Part shown: positions 27,304 through 35,631 of the stretch, one piece after another
Layout of the letters: each line of letters begins with the position of its first letter
Numbering within the stretch: the first letter of the stretch is position 1
Assembly: GCA_003327435.1 (NCBI GenBank)
Contig: QOQV01000001.1
Span: forward strand, 124,001-188,000
Direction of reading: 5' to 3'
DNA: 64,000 nucleotides
Source of the DNA: Ignavibacteriota bacterium
GTDB taxonomy: Bacteria; Bacteroidota; Ignavibacteria; UBA10030; BY39
The notes under the pieces: model-generated
Told to the model about the DNA's origin: nothing
Seen by the model: only the letters and a program-made list of their open reading frames with translations
Database searches by the model: none
Made by a program: the position numbers and the translations under genes

Positions 27304-28407
27304 ATGATGCTTGAAAACCTTATATATACTTTCACAATCTTTTATACCATAGAATTTCTCATATTCTTATTTGGACTATTAAAAGCCGCAAAACCATATA
27401 ATAATATAGTTCATTACCCATCAGTTTCAATCATCGTAGCTGCTCGCAATGAGGAAGAAAATATCCTTAAATGCTTAATATCCCTTTCACAGCTTGATTA
27501 TCCTAAGGAGAAATTAGATATAATTATCGTGAATGATCAATCAACAGATCATACAAAAGAAATTGTGGAGAATTTTATTAAAGATAAAAGTCATTTTAAA
27601 CTTTTAAACTCAATAAAATCGACCTCTCAACATTTAAGAGGCAAAGCAAATGCCGTTGCACAAGGCATTGAAAATTCCACTGGAGAATTTCTACTATTTA
27701 CGGATGCTGATTGCACTGTTCCAAAAGATTGGGTTAAAGAAATTGTTGCGAACTTCAAGCAAAATATTGGTATTGTGGGTGGGTATACAATTCTCAAAGC
27801 AAATAGTATTTTTGAAGGAATTCAAACGCTTGACTGGATATACCTGTTTAATATTGCTGCTTCATCAGCAACACTGGGCTTTCCACTTACCGGAATTGGA
27901 AACAATCTTGCTATTAGAAAAAAGTGTTATGATGAAGTCGGAGGATATTATAACATCAGATTTAGTGTCACAGAGGACTATGCACTAACAAGAGCAATTC
28001 TTAATAAAACAAAGTATAAAATGGCATTTCCTTTAAATAAAAAGTCGATTGTTAATAGCTTACCTTGTAAAAACTTTACTGAATTATATCACCAGAAAAA
28101 AAGATGGGGTGTAGGCGGTTTAGATATGATCCCATTAGGATTTCTGGTATTCTCGATCCCATTTATATTCAATATGCTTATAATGATCGGTTTATATTAC
28201 TTAAATATCTGCGTGTTAATAGTTCCAATTATCATAAAAATATTTATGGACTTTATGCTCTTATTTTATTCTTTAAAGCAACTTAAATATTTGCGTTATA
28301 TAAAGTACTTTCTTTTTTTTGAAATTTACCTATTTATATATGTAATTATTCTCCCGATAATTGTAGTTATTAATAAAAAAGTTCTTTGGAAAGAGCGTCA
28401 ATTATAA
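27304..28407 (+). CDS. Membrane-bound family 2 glycosyltransferase
   Basis: A 367-residue GT2 enzyme. One N-terminal membrane segment (about 5-25) is followed by a GT-A domain with VSIIVAARNEEENI, IIVNDQSTDHT, the DxD-type FTDADCTVP, and the acceptor/base block FSVTEDYALT; KKRWGVGG replaces the QxxRW motif. Three or four C-terminal helices follow. Such proteins make extracellular polysaccharide or transfer sugars to lipids. It stands alone on the plus strand, divergent from udk, and its end reaches a strong shared terminator. Confidence 0.88.
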   Translation: MMLENLIYTFTIFYTIEFLIFLFGLLKAAKPYNNIVHYPSVSIIVAARNEEENILKCLISLSQLDYPKEKLDIIIVNDQSTDHTKEIVENFIKDKSHFKLLNSIKSTSQHLRGKANAVAQGIENSTGEFLLFTDADCTVPKDWVKEIVANFKQNIGIVGGYTILKANSIFEGIQTLDWIYLFNIAASSATLGFPLTGIGNNLAIRKKCYDEVGGYYNIRFSVTEDYALTRAILNKTKYKMAFPLNKKSIVNSLPCKNFTELYHQKKRWGVGGLDMIPLGFLVFSIPFIFNMLIMIGLYYLNICVLIVPIIIKIFMDFMLLFYSLKQLKYLRYIKYFLFFEIYLFIYVIILPIIVVINKKVLWKERQL

Positions 28408-28447
28408 GAAAAGCCACCTCAAATTATCAGGTGGCTTTTCTTATTTC
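28406..28447. terminator. Bidirectional intrinsic terminator
   Basis: A perfect 14-bp stem (AAGAAAAGCCACCT pairing with AGGTGGCTTTTCTT, 28406-28419 and 28429-28442) around a nine-base loop. The A-rich left flank and T-rich right flank let it act in both directions. It lies between the convergent glycosyltransferase and AAA+ regulator genes. Confidence 0.9.
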
Positions 28448-28464
28448 AAACCGATATTAAAATA

Positions 28465-29502
28465 TTATTTAGGTTTCACTACAGGTATACCTAATCTTTT
28501 AAGTTTATAACGAAGGGTTTGCTCAGACATACCTAAGAAGTGTGCTGCCCTTGTTTGATTAAACCCAAACTTTTCCAGAGCCCTTTTGATAATACCTTTT
28601 TCTATGAGGTCAAGGGAATTTTCAAGTACGAACTCCTGATCCGTTTCGAGATTGTTTATCATCTTAACAACTTCAGTCTTTTCATCAACAAGCTCTTGTG
28701 GCAATGTAAATTTACCACCGGTTGAGAAAAGTACGGACCTATCGATAACTGCTTTCAATTCTCGAATATTTTCTTTCCAGGTTTGTTTAACTAACACTTC
28801 AATTGCATTAATATCAATTACTAATTCACCAATACCGAGCTCTTTACAAATTTCAGATGTATAATATTTTACTAGAACAGGGATATCTTCAGGTCTTTCA
28901 CGTAACGGTGGAACATAGACACTTTCAAATTCGGAAAACTTGTTATATAAACTTTCAAGTAATTTATGTCTTTCAAATAGTTCTTTCGGAGTTGCCTTCA
29001 TAGTTATGATTAAACGTACATCTACTTTCTCAGCTTCAGAGCTTCCTAATCTTCTGATTGTTCTTTCGTTTAAGAAAGAAAGAATTTTCATTTGATTTCT
29101 GAAGCTTGCTTCCTCAATTTCCTCTATAAGCACGGTACCACGGTTTGCAATTTCAAATAGACCACGTTTTGTTGTAGAAGCTGAAACACCGGTAGCACCA
29201 AACTCAAATCCAAACAGAATTGATTCTAGTTCTTTATCATCAATAACCGATAAATTGAGAGAAGCAAAGGGTAAATCTTCTCCAGTTTCTTGTTTGCTGA
29301 GAGCGTGGATGTTTTTAGCAATTGCGCCCTTACCGACCCCAGCTTCACCGATAATAACAATATCTCTTCTTGTTTTTGCCAGACGAGAAATTTGTTTTAA
29401 AAGCTGTTCAACAGCTTTGCTCTTTCCAATAATCGGATACTCCATCTTTTCGGAGTTTTTCTCCTCTTGCTGAGTTTTTGTTGTGTTATTCTCCTGTTCC
29501 AT
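28465..29502 (-). CDS. Sigma54-activator-like AAA+ regulator with degenerate GAFTGA loop and Arg fingers
   Basis: A 345-residue protein with an AAA+ domain of the NtrC/PspF kind and a C-terminal Fis-type helix-turn-helix (FGFNQTRAAHFLGMSEQTLR). Walker A is GEAGVGKG. Where active sigma54 activators have GAFTGA, this protein reads GATGVS within ILFGFEFGATGVSAS. Walker B is LIEEIEE instead of LFLDEIGE. The Arg-finger block FRxDLYYRL becomes LLESLYNKF. The first 25 residues are charged and hold no receiver domain. It probably cannot drive sigma54 open-complex formation and may act as a DNA-binding regulator with the main sigma factor, as TyrR does. It follows a membrane-protein gene by 24 bases. 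Confidence 0.85.
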   Translation of the reverse strand: MEQENNTTKTQQEEKNSEKMEYPIIGKSKAVEQLLKQISRLAKTRRDIVIIGEAGVGKGAIAKNIHALSKQETGEDLPFASLNLSVIDDKELESILFGFEFGATGVSASTTKRGLFEIANRGTVLIEEIEEASFRNQMKILSFLNERTIRRLGSSEAEKVDVRLIITMKATPKELFERHKLLESLYNKFSEFESVYVPPLRERPEDIPVLVKYYTSEICKELGIGELVIDINAIEVLVKQTWKENIRELKAVIDRSVLFSTGGKFTLPQELVDEKTEVVKMINNLETDQEFVLENSLDLIEKGIIKRALEKFGFNQTRAAHFLGMSEQTLRYKLKRLGIPVVKPK

Positions 29503-29526
29503 ATTGCCTTCTATAATTAATTTTTG

Positions 29527-30666
29527 TTACTGTTTTGCTCTTTGTTCAAATAATCTACCTTTTAAGTCCCGAGGATTTGTAAAATGATTCAAAATAAACC
29601 TATCGATACCGTCTATCCATCGAGTAATACCTTCTGGATTTGTTTGTAATTCAACTTCATAAAATTCACCAACAACTGATTTTATAAACTTCAAACGAGC
29701 ATAGAAAAATATTACTAAACCACCATATGCAGCAATAGAAAAATACTGACCTATATCAAACAAACTCATATATTCACTATATTCCACATTTTTTATAAAT
29801 GCCCACTGATGCAAACTGTCCAATGAAACAATAAATAACATTACATACATTATTTTATCGATATATGCACCCTGAGGTGGATCCTTCGCATATTGATAGC
29901 CAAAATATAAGAAAATAAATAATAATATAAAAACATTCATATAAAGTAAATTATAATGTAATGGCTGGTAAAGCAAAACTATCCAGGAATTAGATTCAAT
30001 ATACAGCATTATATTTTTTATCTTCGCAAGTTTTGCCTCTTTATTTAAAATTCCTACATTAAGATTATCTTTTAAAATATTTAATTCAACTTTGTCAAGT
30101 ATCTCATTAGGCAACGGTTCTCTATTATTCTCAGCCCTATAATCTTCTATTGCTTTACTTACTGCTTTATAATAGGATATATTTTCTGTGTTATATAAAT
30201 AATCTGGAGAAGTAAAGAAATTAATAAAATAATATGTTCCTAATGTAAATATTATGGCAAATGCAATTAAATATTTCTTTAAAACGCCAATATTCCTAAA
30301 AAGGAAGTCCACCACAAGATAAACGATCGCAAAAGCTAATGTCATCTGGAAAAAAATATAAAAATATTGATAAGCAAAAACAGATGCGTATTTTGATTTT
30401 AAAAATAAATGATATAAACCAAAATTATAAACTAATTGTAAAAATACATTACTAAAAAACAAGCTGAAATTTAAAAATACAAATCTATTTTTGATTGTAG
30501 GTTCACTGATAAAAATCATTAACGACAGATAAAATAGTAACAGCTGAACAATATTACCTAATATTACGATAAAGCTTGGCAATTCTGGCTTATATATGAT
30601 ATAAGCAAAACCGAACAACATTAAATTGCTCAGCCATAAAAGTACTGTTATTTTAACCTGTTTCAT
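29527..30666 (-). CDS. Polytopic membrane protein of unknown function, partner of the AAA+ regulator
   Basis: A 379-residue protein I do not recognise. About five hydrophobic helices span residues 5-150, a soluble loop of about 75 residues (152-226, with a predicted helical KAVSKAIEDYRAENNR stretch) follows, then three more helices (228-345) and a C-terminal soluble tail of about 45 residues. No kinase, transporter or cofactor motif is visible. The downstream AAA+ gene starts 24 bases later, so a role as membrane sensor for that regulator is a reasonable guess. The 229-base region upstream is shared with a divergent secreted repeat protein. Confidence 0.65.
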   Translation of the reverse strand: MKQVKITVLLWLSNLMLFGFAYIIYKPELPSFIVILGNIVQLLLFYLSLMIFISEPTIKNRFVFLNFSLFFSNVFLQLVYNFGLYHLFLKSKYASVFAYQYFYIFFQMTLAFAIVYLVVDFLFRNIGVLKKYLIAFAIIFTLGTYYFINFFTSPDYLYNTENISYYKAVSKAIEDYRAENNREPLPNEILDKVELNILKDNLNVGILNKEAKLAKIKNIMLYIESNSWIVLLYQPLHYNLLYMNVFILLFIFLYFGYQYAKDPPQGAYIDKIMYVMLFIVSLDSLHQWAFIKNVEYSEYMSLFDIGQYFSIAAYGGLVIFFYARLKFIKSVVGEFYEVELQTNPEGITRWIDGIDRFILNHFTNPRDLKGRLFEQRAKQ

Positions 30667-30756
30667 AACTTTTTACTCAATTTCTTGATTTAATATAATA
30701 ATAAAAAAATAATTTGTCAAGTTTTTTCGCAATTTTTTTTAAATAATAAATTTTAA

Positions 30757-30772
30757 TGTGATGCATATCACA
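30757..30772. promoter_or_regulatory. CRP/FNR-family operator-like palindrome
   Basis: TGTGAT-GCAT-ATCACA: two perfect six-base arms that equal the Escherichia coli CRP consensus TGTGA-N6-TCACA. It sits in the 229-base AT-rich region between the divergent membrane-protein gene (90 bases away) and the repeat-protein gene (123 bases away). The regulator that binds it in this organism is unknown. Confidence 0.5.
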
Positions 30773-30813
30773 ATAAAACTAGTGAATTTTTACGAATTAA
30801 ATTTTTAAAAATT

Positions 30814-30846
30814 TTTGCGTTTTTTTGTTAATTTTTCTACATTTTG
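30814..30846 (+). promoter_or_regulatory. Bacteroidota-type promoter for the repeat-protein gene
   Basis: TTTG at 30814, a 20-base spacer, then TACATTTTG at 30838-30846. The transcript would start near 30853, leaving a leader of about 43 bases that includes a strong ribosome site AAAGGAG at 30883-30889. Confidence 0.4.
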
Positions 30847-30895
30847 TTTGAAATTATTAAAATAATTCACTAATAATTAACAAAAGGAGCTCAAA

Positions 30896-31150
30896 ATGTT
30901 AAGTAACTTAACAAAATCTCAAAATTTTAAGCGAGCACGCGCACTCGTCTTAACTTTAATTCTTGGTTTTTCAATCAATTCTGCCATATCTTTCGCCAGT
31001 GGTGATAATCAAAGAACTGCAGCAACTTACATGTATCCAAAGGATACTCCTAAACCAAAAACTGCAGCAACTTACATGTATCCAAAGGATACTCCCAAAC
31101 CAAAAACTGCAGCAACTTACATGTATCCAAAGGACACTCCTAAACCGTAA
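30896..31150 (+). CDS. Small secreted protein of three 15-residue repeats
   Basis: An 84-residue protein. A positively charged start and a hydrophobic stretch (ALVLTLILGFSINSAISFA) form a signal peptide, probably cut near SFA-SG (about residue 35). The mature part of roughly 50 residues is almost entirely three copies of TAATYMYPKDTPKPK, the last lacking its final Lys. The repeats are rich in Thr, Tyr, Pro and Lys and contain no Cys. The gene has one of the strongest ribosome sites in the window (AAAGGAG, seven bases before ATG), its own promoter candidate and its own terminator, so it is a real, separately expressed gene. I do not recognise the family. A structural, adhesive or signalling precursor role is possible. 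Confidence 0.75.
   Translation: MLSNLTKSQNFKRARALVLTLILGFSINSAISFASGDNQRTAATYMYPKDTPKPKTAATYMYPKDTPKPKTAATYMYPKDTPKP
31016..31147 (+). repeat. Three tandem 45-bp repeats inside the secreted protein gene
   Basis: Units begin at 31016, 31061 and 31106; the third is 42 bases and runs into the stop codon. Each starts ACTGCAGCAACTTACATG. The units differ only at a few third-codon positions (CCT or CCC, GAT or GAC, CCA or CCG), so the amino-acid repeat is exact. Confidence 0.97.
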
Positions 31151-31181
31151 AGAACATTAAAATTTTGGTTTTATAATTTCC

Positions 31182-31217
31182 GGGCTTTGAGAATATCCCT
31201 CAAAGCCCTTTTTATTT
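31182..31217 (+). terminator. Intrinsic terminator of the repeat-protein gene
   Basis: A ten-bp perfect stem, GGGCTTTGAG with CTCAAAGCCC, a seven-base loop, then TTTTTATTTTT. It lies 31 bases after the repeat-protein stop and separates that gene from the downstream peptidase. Confidence 0.92.
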
Positions 31218-31264
31218 TTATAAAAATTTTGTTATAATTTTAAAAAAATATTTTTAAAAAGCAA

Positions 31265-32209
31265 ATGTTTATCACAAAAAAAAATTCTTCCTATATACTC
31301 CATACCTCCCTTTTTATACTTACTTTCTTAACTACAACTCTTGCGGGAGTAATGTGGTTAAATAAAAATCCATTTGAGCTTGAAAATTTTCATCTCGGTT
31401 TTCCTTACTCAATATCCTTATTGATTATTTTATTAGCGCATGAACTTGGACATTATTTTGCAGCCAAGTATCATAATGTTAATGCAACATTACCATATTT
31501 TATTCCGATTCCACCGTTTTTATTCAATCCATTCGGAACAATGGGTGCGCTGATAAAAATCAAATCACCTATCCCGACGAAAAGAGCCCTTTTTGATATT
31601 GGGATTGCTGGACCGCTCTCGGGTCTGTTTTTTACATTAATTATTCTAATATATGGTTTGGCCACTCTACCCCCACTCTCATATGTTTATGATATACATC
31701 CTGAGTATAAACAATTAAGTGAAATACCTTCAACCGGCCTTGCCTTTGGTCACTCATTATTAACATACATAATAAAATTACTTCACGGAAATCCTTCTAA
31801 CTTTCCTCCAATGAATGAAATTTACCATTACCCTTATCTCTGCGTTGCCTGGTTTGGATTATTCGTTACAACATTAAATCTAATTCCCGTTGGTCAATTA
31901 GATGGTGGACATATTTTATACGCACTGATTGGTAAAAAACAAGGAGTTGTTGCAAGAATATTTTTCTTTTTCATTATAGGAATTGGACTTTCAAGCTTTC
32001 TACCCCTCCCAAATCTTGGTTTTCACCCAGGCACAATTGGTTGGCTTTTGTTTGCAGTATTAATTTACTTCTTTATCAAATTGGATCATCCTGAAATCTA
32101 TGATTTATACGAACTTGACCCAGTAAGAAAAATTTTAGGTTGGTTTGCACTCTTTATTTTTATAATTGCATTCCCACCTGTCCCTTTCTTTGAACTTCTC
32201 CCAACTTAA
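31265..32209 (+). CDS. Site-2 protease family (M50) intramembrane metalloprotease
   Basis: A 314-residue membrane protein with about seven helices. The zinc motif is HELGH (59-63) in LLAHELGHYFAAKYH, and the third ligand is in VGQLDGGHILYA (about residue 217). Family members cut membrane-bound regulators or clear signal peptides. No PDZ domain is present, unlike RseP. The compact type with a DPVRKILGW C-terminus is often called a site-2 protease family protein. It starts 48 bases after the terminator of the repeat gene; no strong ribosome site is seen. Confidence 0.88.
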   Translation: MFITKKNSSYILHTSLFILTFLTTTLAGVMWLNKNPFELENFHLGFPYSISLLIILLAHELGHYFAAKYHNVNATLPYFIPIPPFLFNPFGTMGALIKIKSPIPTKRALFDIGIAGPLSGLFFTLIILIYGLATLPPLSYVYDIHPEYKQLSEIPSTGLAFGHSLLTYIIKLLHGNPSNFPPMNEIYHYPYLCVAWFGLFVTTLNLIPVGQLDGGHILYALIGKKQGVVARIFFFFIIGIGLSSFLPLPNLGFHPGTIGWLLFAVLIYFFIKLDHPEIYDLYELDPVRKILGWFALFIFIIAFPPVPFFELLPT

Positions 32210-32257
32210 ACTCAAAAACATTCTCCTACATTAATTTTGAAATATCATTTTGTTTTG

Positions 32258-32271
32258 TTAGTTTAAACTAA
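32258..32271. promoter_or_regulatory. 14-bp perfect palindrome before the lipoprotein gene
   Basis: TTAGTTTAAACTAA is its own reverse complement and ends 22 bases before the ATG at 32294. It could be an operator, but AT-rich palindromes of this size can arise by chance. Confidence 0.25.
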
Positions 32272-32293
32272 AATTTATAATCAATATTCTATA

Positions 32294-33139
32294 ATGAAAA
32301 ATTATTCTGAAATTATAACATTAAAAAATTTATTTATCCTATTCGTCTTTATATTTACATCATGCGAAAATAGTAAATTTTCACCATTCGATGTTGATGT
32401 TGATGTACCATATATCCAAAATTTAAAATTATCTGACCATATTATTGATACTGATACAATTAGATATAATAATCAATTCTCAATAGAAGATACTATAATA
32501 ATCAATAACCAAATGATTGTTAATGTTAGAAACAATGGTTCAGATCAAATCAAATCAGTGATATTTTCAGTAACAAGGGAAACTGATAATACAATTATTG
32601 AAAACGGCCTACTATCATATAGACGAACATTTATTGAGAATGGGATAAACTATAACGAATATACTGGTAGTACAAATTTTCTGATTCAGAGAAAAGTAGT
32701 AGGAATATTCACAGTAAGAGTTGTAGCGATTGATAAAGATGGGAATAATAGCAATGTGTTATTTGCTTCTTTCGAAATTATACGATCTGGAAAACCACCA
32801 GTAATATATGATTTAAGTGCACCTGATACAGTATATCTACCCTCCTCTGGTCAGAAGGTTATCCTGATTACAATTAAAGCAACAGATCCCAATAATGATA
32901 TTAAAGAGGTCTATTTTCGGAGTTTGGATTCTTCTGACCCAAACAGAAAATTTTTCTTGTATGATAATGGCAACATTTCAGTAAACGGAGATTCAACCGC
33001 AAACGATGGCATTTATTCAATCCTTATATCATTGCCATACAATATGACTCCCAAGGCATATAGATTTGAATTCGAGGCAAAAGATTATACTGAGTTACTC
33101 AGTAATAAAATATTACATACATTAAATGTGATTAAATGA
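32294..33139 (+). CDS. Lipoprotein with Ig-like C-terminal region, unknown function
   Basis: A 281-residue protein. The N-terminus has a short signal with lipobox FTSC (Cys24). The rest is beta-rich, with two probable Ig-like or cadherin-like modules. The second (about 170-281) has VILITIKATDPNNDIKEVYF and GDSTANDGIYS, seen in bacterial surface Ig folds. No enzymatic motif is visible. The stop overlaps the next start by four bases, so it is made together with the sorting-domain propeller protein and is probably its surface partner. Confidence 0.7.
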   Translation: MKNYSEIITLKNLFILFVFIFTSCENSKFSPFDVDVDVPYIQNLKLSDHIIDTDTIRYNNQFSIEDTIIINNQMIVNVRNNGSDQIKSVIFSVTRETDNTIIENGLLSYRRTFIENGINYNEYTGSTNFLIQRKVVGIFTVRVVAIDKDGNNSNVLFASFEIIRSGKPPVIYDLSAPDTVYLPSSGQKVILITIKATDPNNDIKEVYFRSLDSSDPNRKFFLYDNGNISVNGDSTANDGIYSILISLPYNMTPKAYRFEFEAKDYTELLSNKILHTLNVIK

Positions 33140-34668
33140 CAATGAAGATAATTGGTTTATTAATAAGTATTTTTATTCTTGATTTTACTGTGTTTTGTCA
33201 AACATATTACCCAAAATATTTCAAACTCGAATCTTCAGCTACAGAGGAAACGATAATTCCAAGTAATAGCATCTCACAATTAAAGATAGAGCTTGATAAG
33301 ATCTGGATTGGTACAAGTAATGGTCTGGCAAAATCTGAAGATAGTGCAAAAACCTGGATAAGCTACTCGAATGTTCCAGAATTTGTCAATCCAGGAATAT
33401 ATGGATTGGATGTCTCTAAAGATACTATCTGGGTTTCGACAGGTTATATTAAAAAGAAAGATAATGAGAACATCTCAACCGGTAGTGGCTATACATATTC
33501 ATATGATGGTGGTAGCTCCTGGAAACACATTAGCCAAACATTAGATTCAAGAGCAGATACAATTATTGAATACGGTATGAACAAAATTAAAGCCTTACCT
33601 GTCATAGTCCCAGAACAAAATGTAACATACGATATATCAATCTCAGCCGGTAGATTATGGATTGCAAGCTGGGCAAGTGGTTTACGATACACTAAAATGG
33701 ATACTATTAAATGGGTGAGGGTAATTTTACCACCTGATAATCTTTCATCAATAAAACCAACAGATACACTGAATTTTTACTTTGATCCACGCAGAAATAA
33801 CAACTTCTTGGCTTTTTCAGTGCTTGCACTGGATAATGATACAATATGGTGTGGAACCGCTGGCGGGATAAATAAATCGACAGATGGCGGAATTAGCTGG
33901 AAAAAATTCAACCGTCAAAATCAAGATAAACCTATTTTAGGAAACTGGGTTATTACAATTAAAGCTCAGACAACTGGATACAAAAAAATTATATGGACTA
34001 CAAATTGGAAAGCAGATTCTCCCGATGAAGAGTATGGTGTAAGTTACACTACAGACGGTGGTGGAACCTGGAATAACTTATTAAAAGGCATTAAAGCATA
34101 TGATTTTGCATTTAAAGATTCTATAGTCTACATTGCAACAGATGAAGGACTATTTAAAACCGCCGATTTCGGTAGAACCTTCTCTCGCACTGGATTGATA
34201 ATAGATGAAGAATCAAGGAACATTATTACATCTTCAGCAATTTATACTGTCGGAGTTATTGGGGACTATGTTATAGTCGGTACTGGCGATGGATTAGCTA
34301 TTACAACGGATAATGAGTACTTTACATTTGGCAGTAAATGGAAAATTCTAAGGAAATATGAACAAATTGGGAATCAACCTAAAACTTACAATTATCCCAA
34401 TCCATTTTCTCCGAAAAACGAATACACCAGAATTCATTATGCAATAACAGAGATAAAATCCAATGTTAGAATAGAAATTTTCGACTTTGGAATGAATCGT
34501 GTTAAAACAGTAATTCAAGAAGCTCCGCGCTCAGGTTATGCTGAATATGATGAACTATGGGACGGGCGTGATGATGATGGTAACGAAGTCGCAAATGGTG
34601 TCTATTTCTATAAAGTCACAATTGACAATTCAGAACCACTATGGGGAAAAATAATTGTACTCAAATAA
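33136..34668 (+). CDS. Secreted beta-propeller protein with FlgD-like type IX sorting domain
   Basis: A 510-residue exported protein. After a signal peptide (about 1-21) come repeated blades of the sortilin/YCF48 kind: IWIGTSNGLAKSEDSAKTW, SYTYSYDGGSSWKHI, IWCGTAGGINKSTDGGISW and SYTTDGGGTWNNL. The last 95 residues form a FlgD-Ig-like C-terminal domain: NYPNPFSPKNEYTRIHYAI, LWDGRDDDGNEVANGVYFYK and a final GKIIVLK. That domain is the type A sorting signal used by type IX secretion in this phylum group. The ligand of the propeller is unknown. It overlaps the upstream lipoprotein gene by four bases. Confidence 0.82.
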   Translation: MTMKIIGLLISIFILDFTVFCQTYYPKYFKLESSATEETIIPSNSISQLKIELDKIWIGTSNGLAKSEDSAKTWISYSNVPEFVNPGIYGLDVSKDTIWVSTGYIKKKDNENISTGSGYTYSYDGGSSWKHISQTLDSRADTIIEYGMNKIKALPVIVPEQNVTYDISISAGRLWIASWASGLRYTKMDTIKWVRVILPPDNLSSIKPTDTLNFYFDPRRNNNFLAFSVLALDNDTIWCGTAGGINKSTDGGISWKKFNRQNQDKPILGNWVITIKAQTTGYKKIIWTTNWKADSPDEEYGVSYTTDGGGTWNNLLKGIKAYDFAFKDSIVYIATDEGLFKTADFGRTFSRTGLIIDEESRNIITSSAIYTVGVIGDYVIVGTGDGLAITTDNEYFTFGSKWKILRKYEQIGNQPKTYNYPNPFSPKNEYTRIHYAITEIKSNVRIEIFDFGMNRVKTVIQEAPRSGYAEYDELWDGRDDDGNEVANGVYFYKVTIDNSEPLWGKIIVLK

Positions 34669-34678
34669 GGTATAAAAA

Positions 34679-35629
34679 ATGTTTACTCGCTTCAAATACA
34701 TAATGCTAATTGTTTTGCTTCTATTTAATTATTCACTTTCGCAAATAGGAGGAAAAGCCGGAGCATTTTCAAGATTGGGATTTGGTTCAAGAGGTATGGG
34801 AATGGGAAATGCAATGTCAGCAATTACTTCTGGTAACATTTCAACATATTATAATCCAGCCCTAATACCTTTTACAGAAAATAGAACCATTAACATAACC
34901 TACTCATTCTTATCGCTTGATAGATATTTAAATTTTCTCAGCTACGGTCAATCTATAAAACCGAGTGCTGGTGTTTCATTTGGATTGATAAACTCCGGTG
35001 TCAGAAACATTGAAGAAAGAGATTCAGACGGCAATATATTAGGCAAACTAAATACATCAGAAAATTTATTTTTTCTTTCATTCGGTAACCAATTAAACAA
35101 AAACTTATCGATAGGAATTACATTTAAGTTATTTTACTATAAGCTATATTCAGGTATATCATCCACAACTGTTGGTTTTGATTTAGGTTTTCTTACAAAA
35201 TTGACAAGCAGTTCAACAATTGCACTGACTATAAAAGATATTAATTCAAAATACCAGTGGAACACAACCTCAATTTACGGTCGAGCTGGAACCTCAACAA
35301 AAGACCAGTTCCCACGATTATTAATATTGTCGTTTTCTTACAAACTACCTTATGAATTAGGACTGGCATCTATTGAGTTCGAAAACTCCACTGCCAAGAC
35401 AAATCAACTAAGAATTGGAAGCGAGATATTATTACATAAAAATTTTATTATAAGAGCTGGTATCGACAGATTTGTTTATAGTAACAGCTATTCTGGAATC
35501 AAACCAACATTTGGTTATTCTCTTAATTTCGATATTGATAAAATTTCAACATCACTCGATTATGCTTATGTAATTGAATCTTTTTCTCCTGGAAATATTC
35601 ATATAATAACATTATCATTTATTTTTTAG
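34679..35629 (+). CDS. PorV/PorQ-family outer-membrane beta-barrel protein (copy 1)
   Basis: A 316-residue exported protein. A signal peptide (about 1-21) leads into the family block AGAFSRLGFGSRGMGMGNAM and TYYNPALIPF. Alternating beta strands follow, ending in an aromatic Phe (LSFIF) suited to outer-membrane insertion. PorV-like proteins carry type IX cargo to the attachment complex. The gene begins ten bases after the sorting-domain protein gene and two bases before a paralogue, which supports a shared export role. Specific assignment as PorV rather than PorQ or another FadL-like barrel is not possible by eye. Confidence 0.78.
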   Translation: MFTRFKYIMLIVLLLFNYSLSQIGGKAGAFSRLGFGSRGMGMGNAMSAITSGNISTYYNPALIPFTENRTINITYSFLSLDRYLNFLSYGQSIKPSAGVSFGLINSGVRNIEERDSDGNILGKLNTSENLFFLSFGNQLNKNLSIGITFKLFYYKLYSGISSTTVGFDLGFLTKLTSSSTIALTIKDINSKYQWNTTSIYGRAGTSTKDQFPRLLILSFSYKLPYELGLASIEFENSTAKTNQLRIGSEILLHKNFIIRAGIDRFVYSNSYSGIKPTFGYSLNFDIDKISTSLDYAYVIESFSPGNIHIITLSFIF

Positions 35630-35631
35630 TC

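Noticed and set aside
31016-31147. Possible CRISPR-like repeats
   Set aside because: The units are directly abutting with no spacers and are coding.
30963-31160. Second reading frame over the 45-bp repeats (repeated QLTCIQRI)
   Set aside because: The 45-base unit keeps every frame open. The other frame has the ribosome site, signal peptide and synonymous differences.
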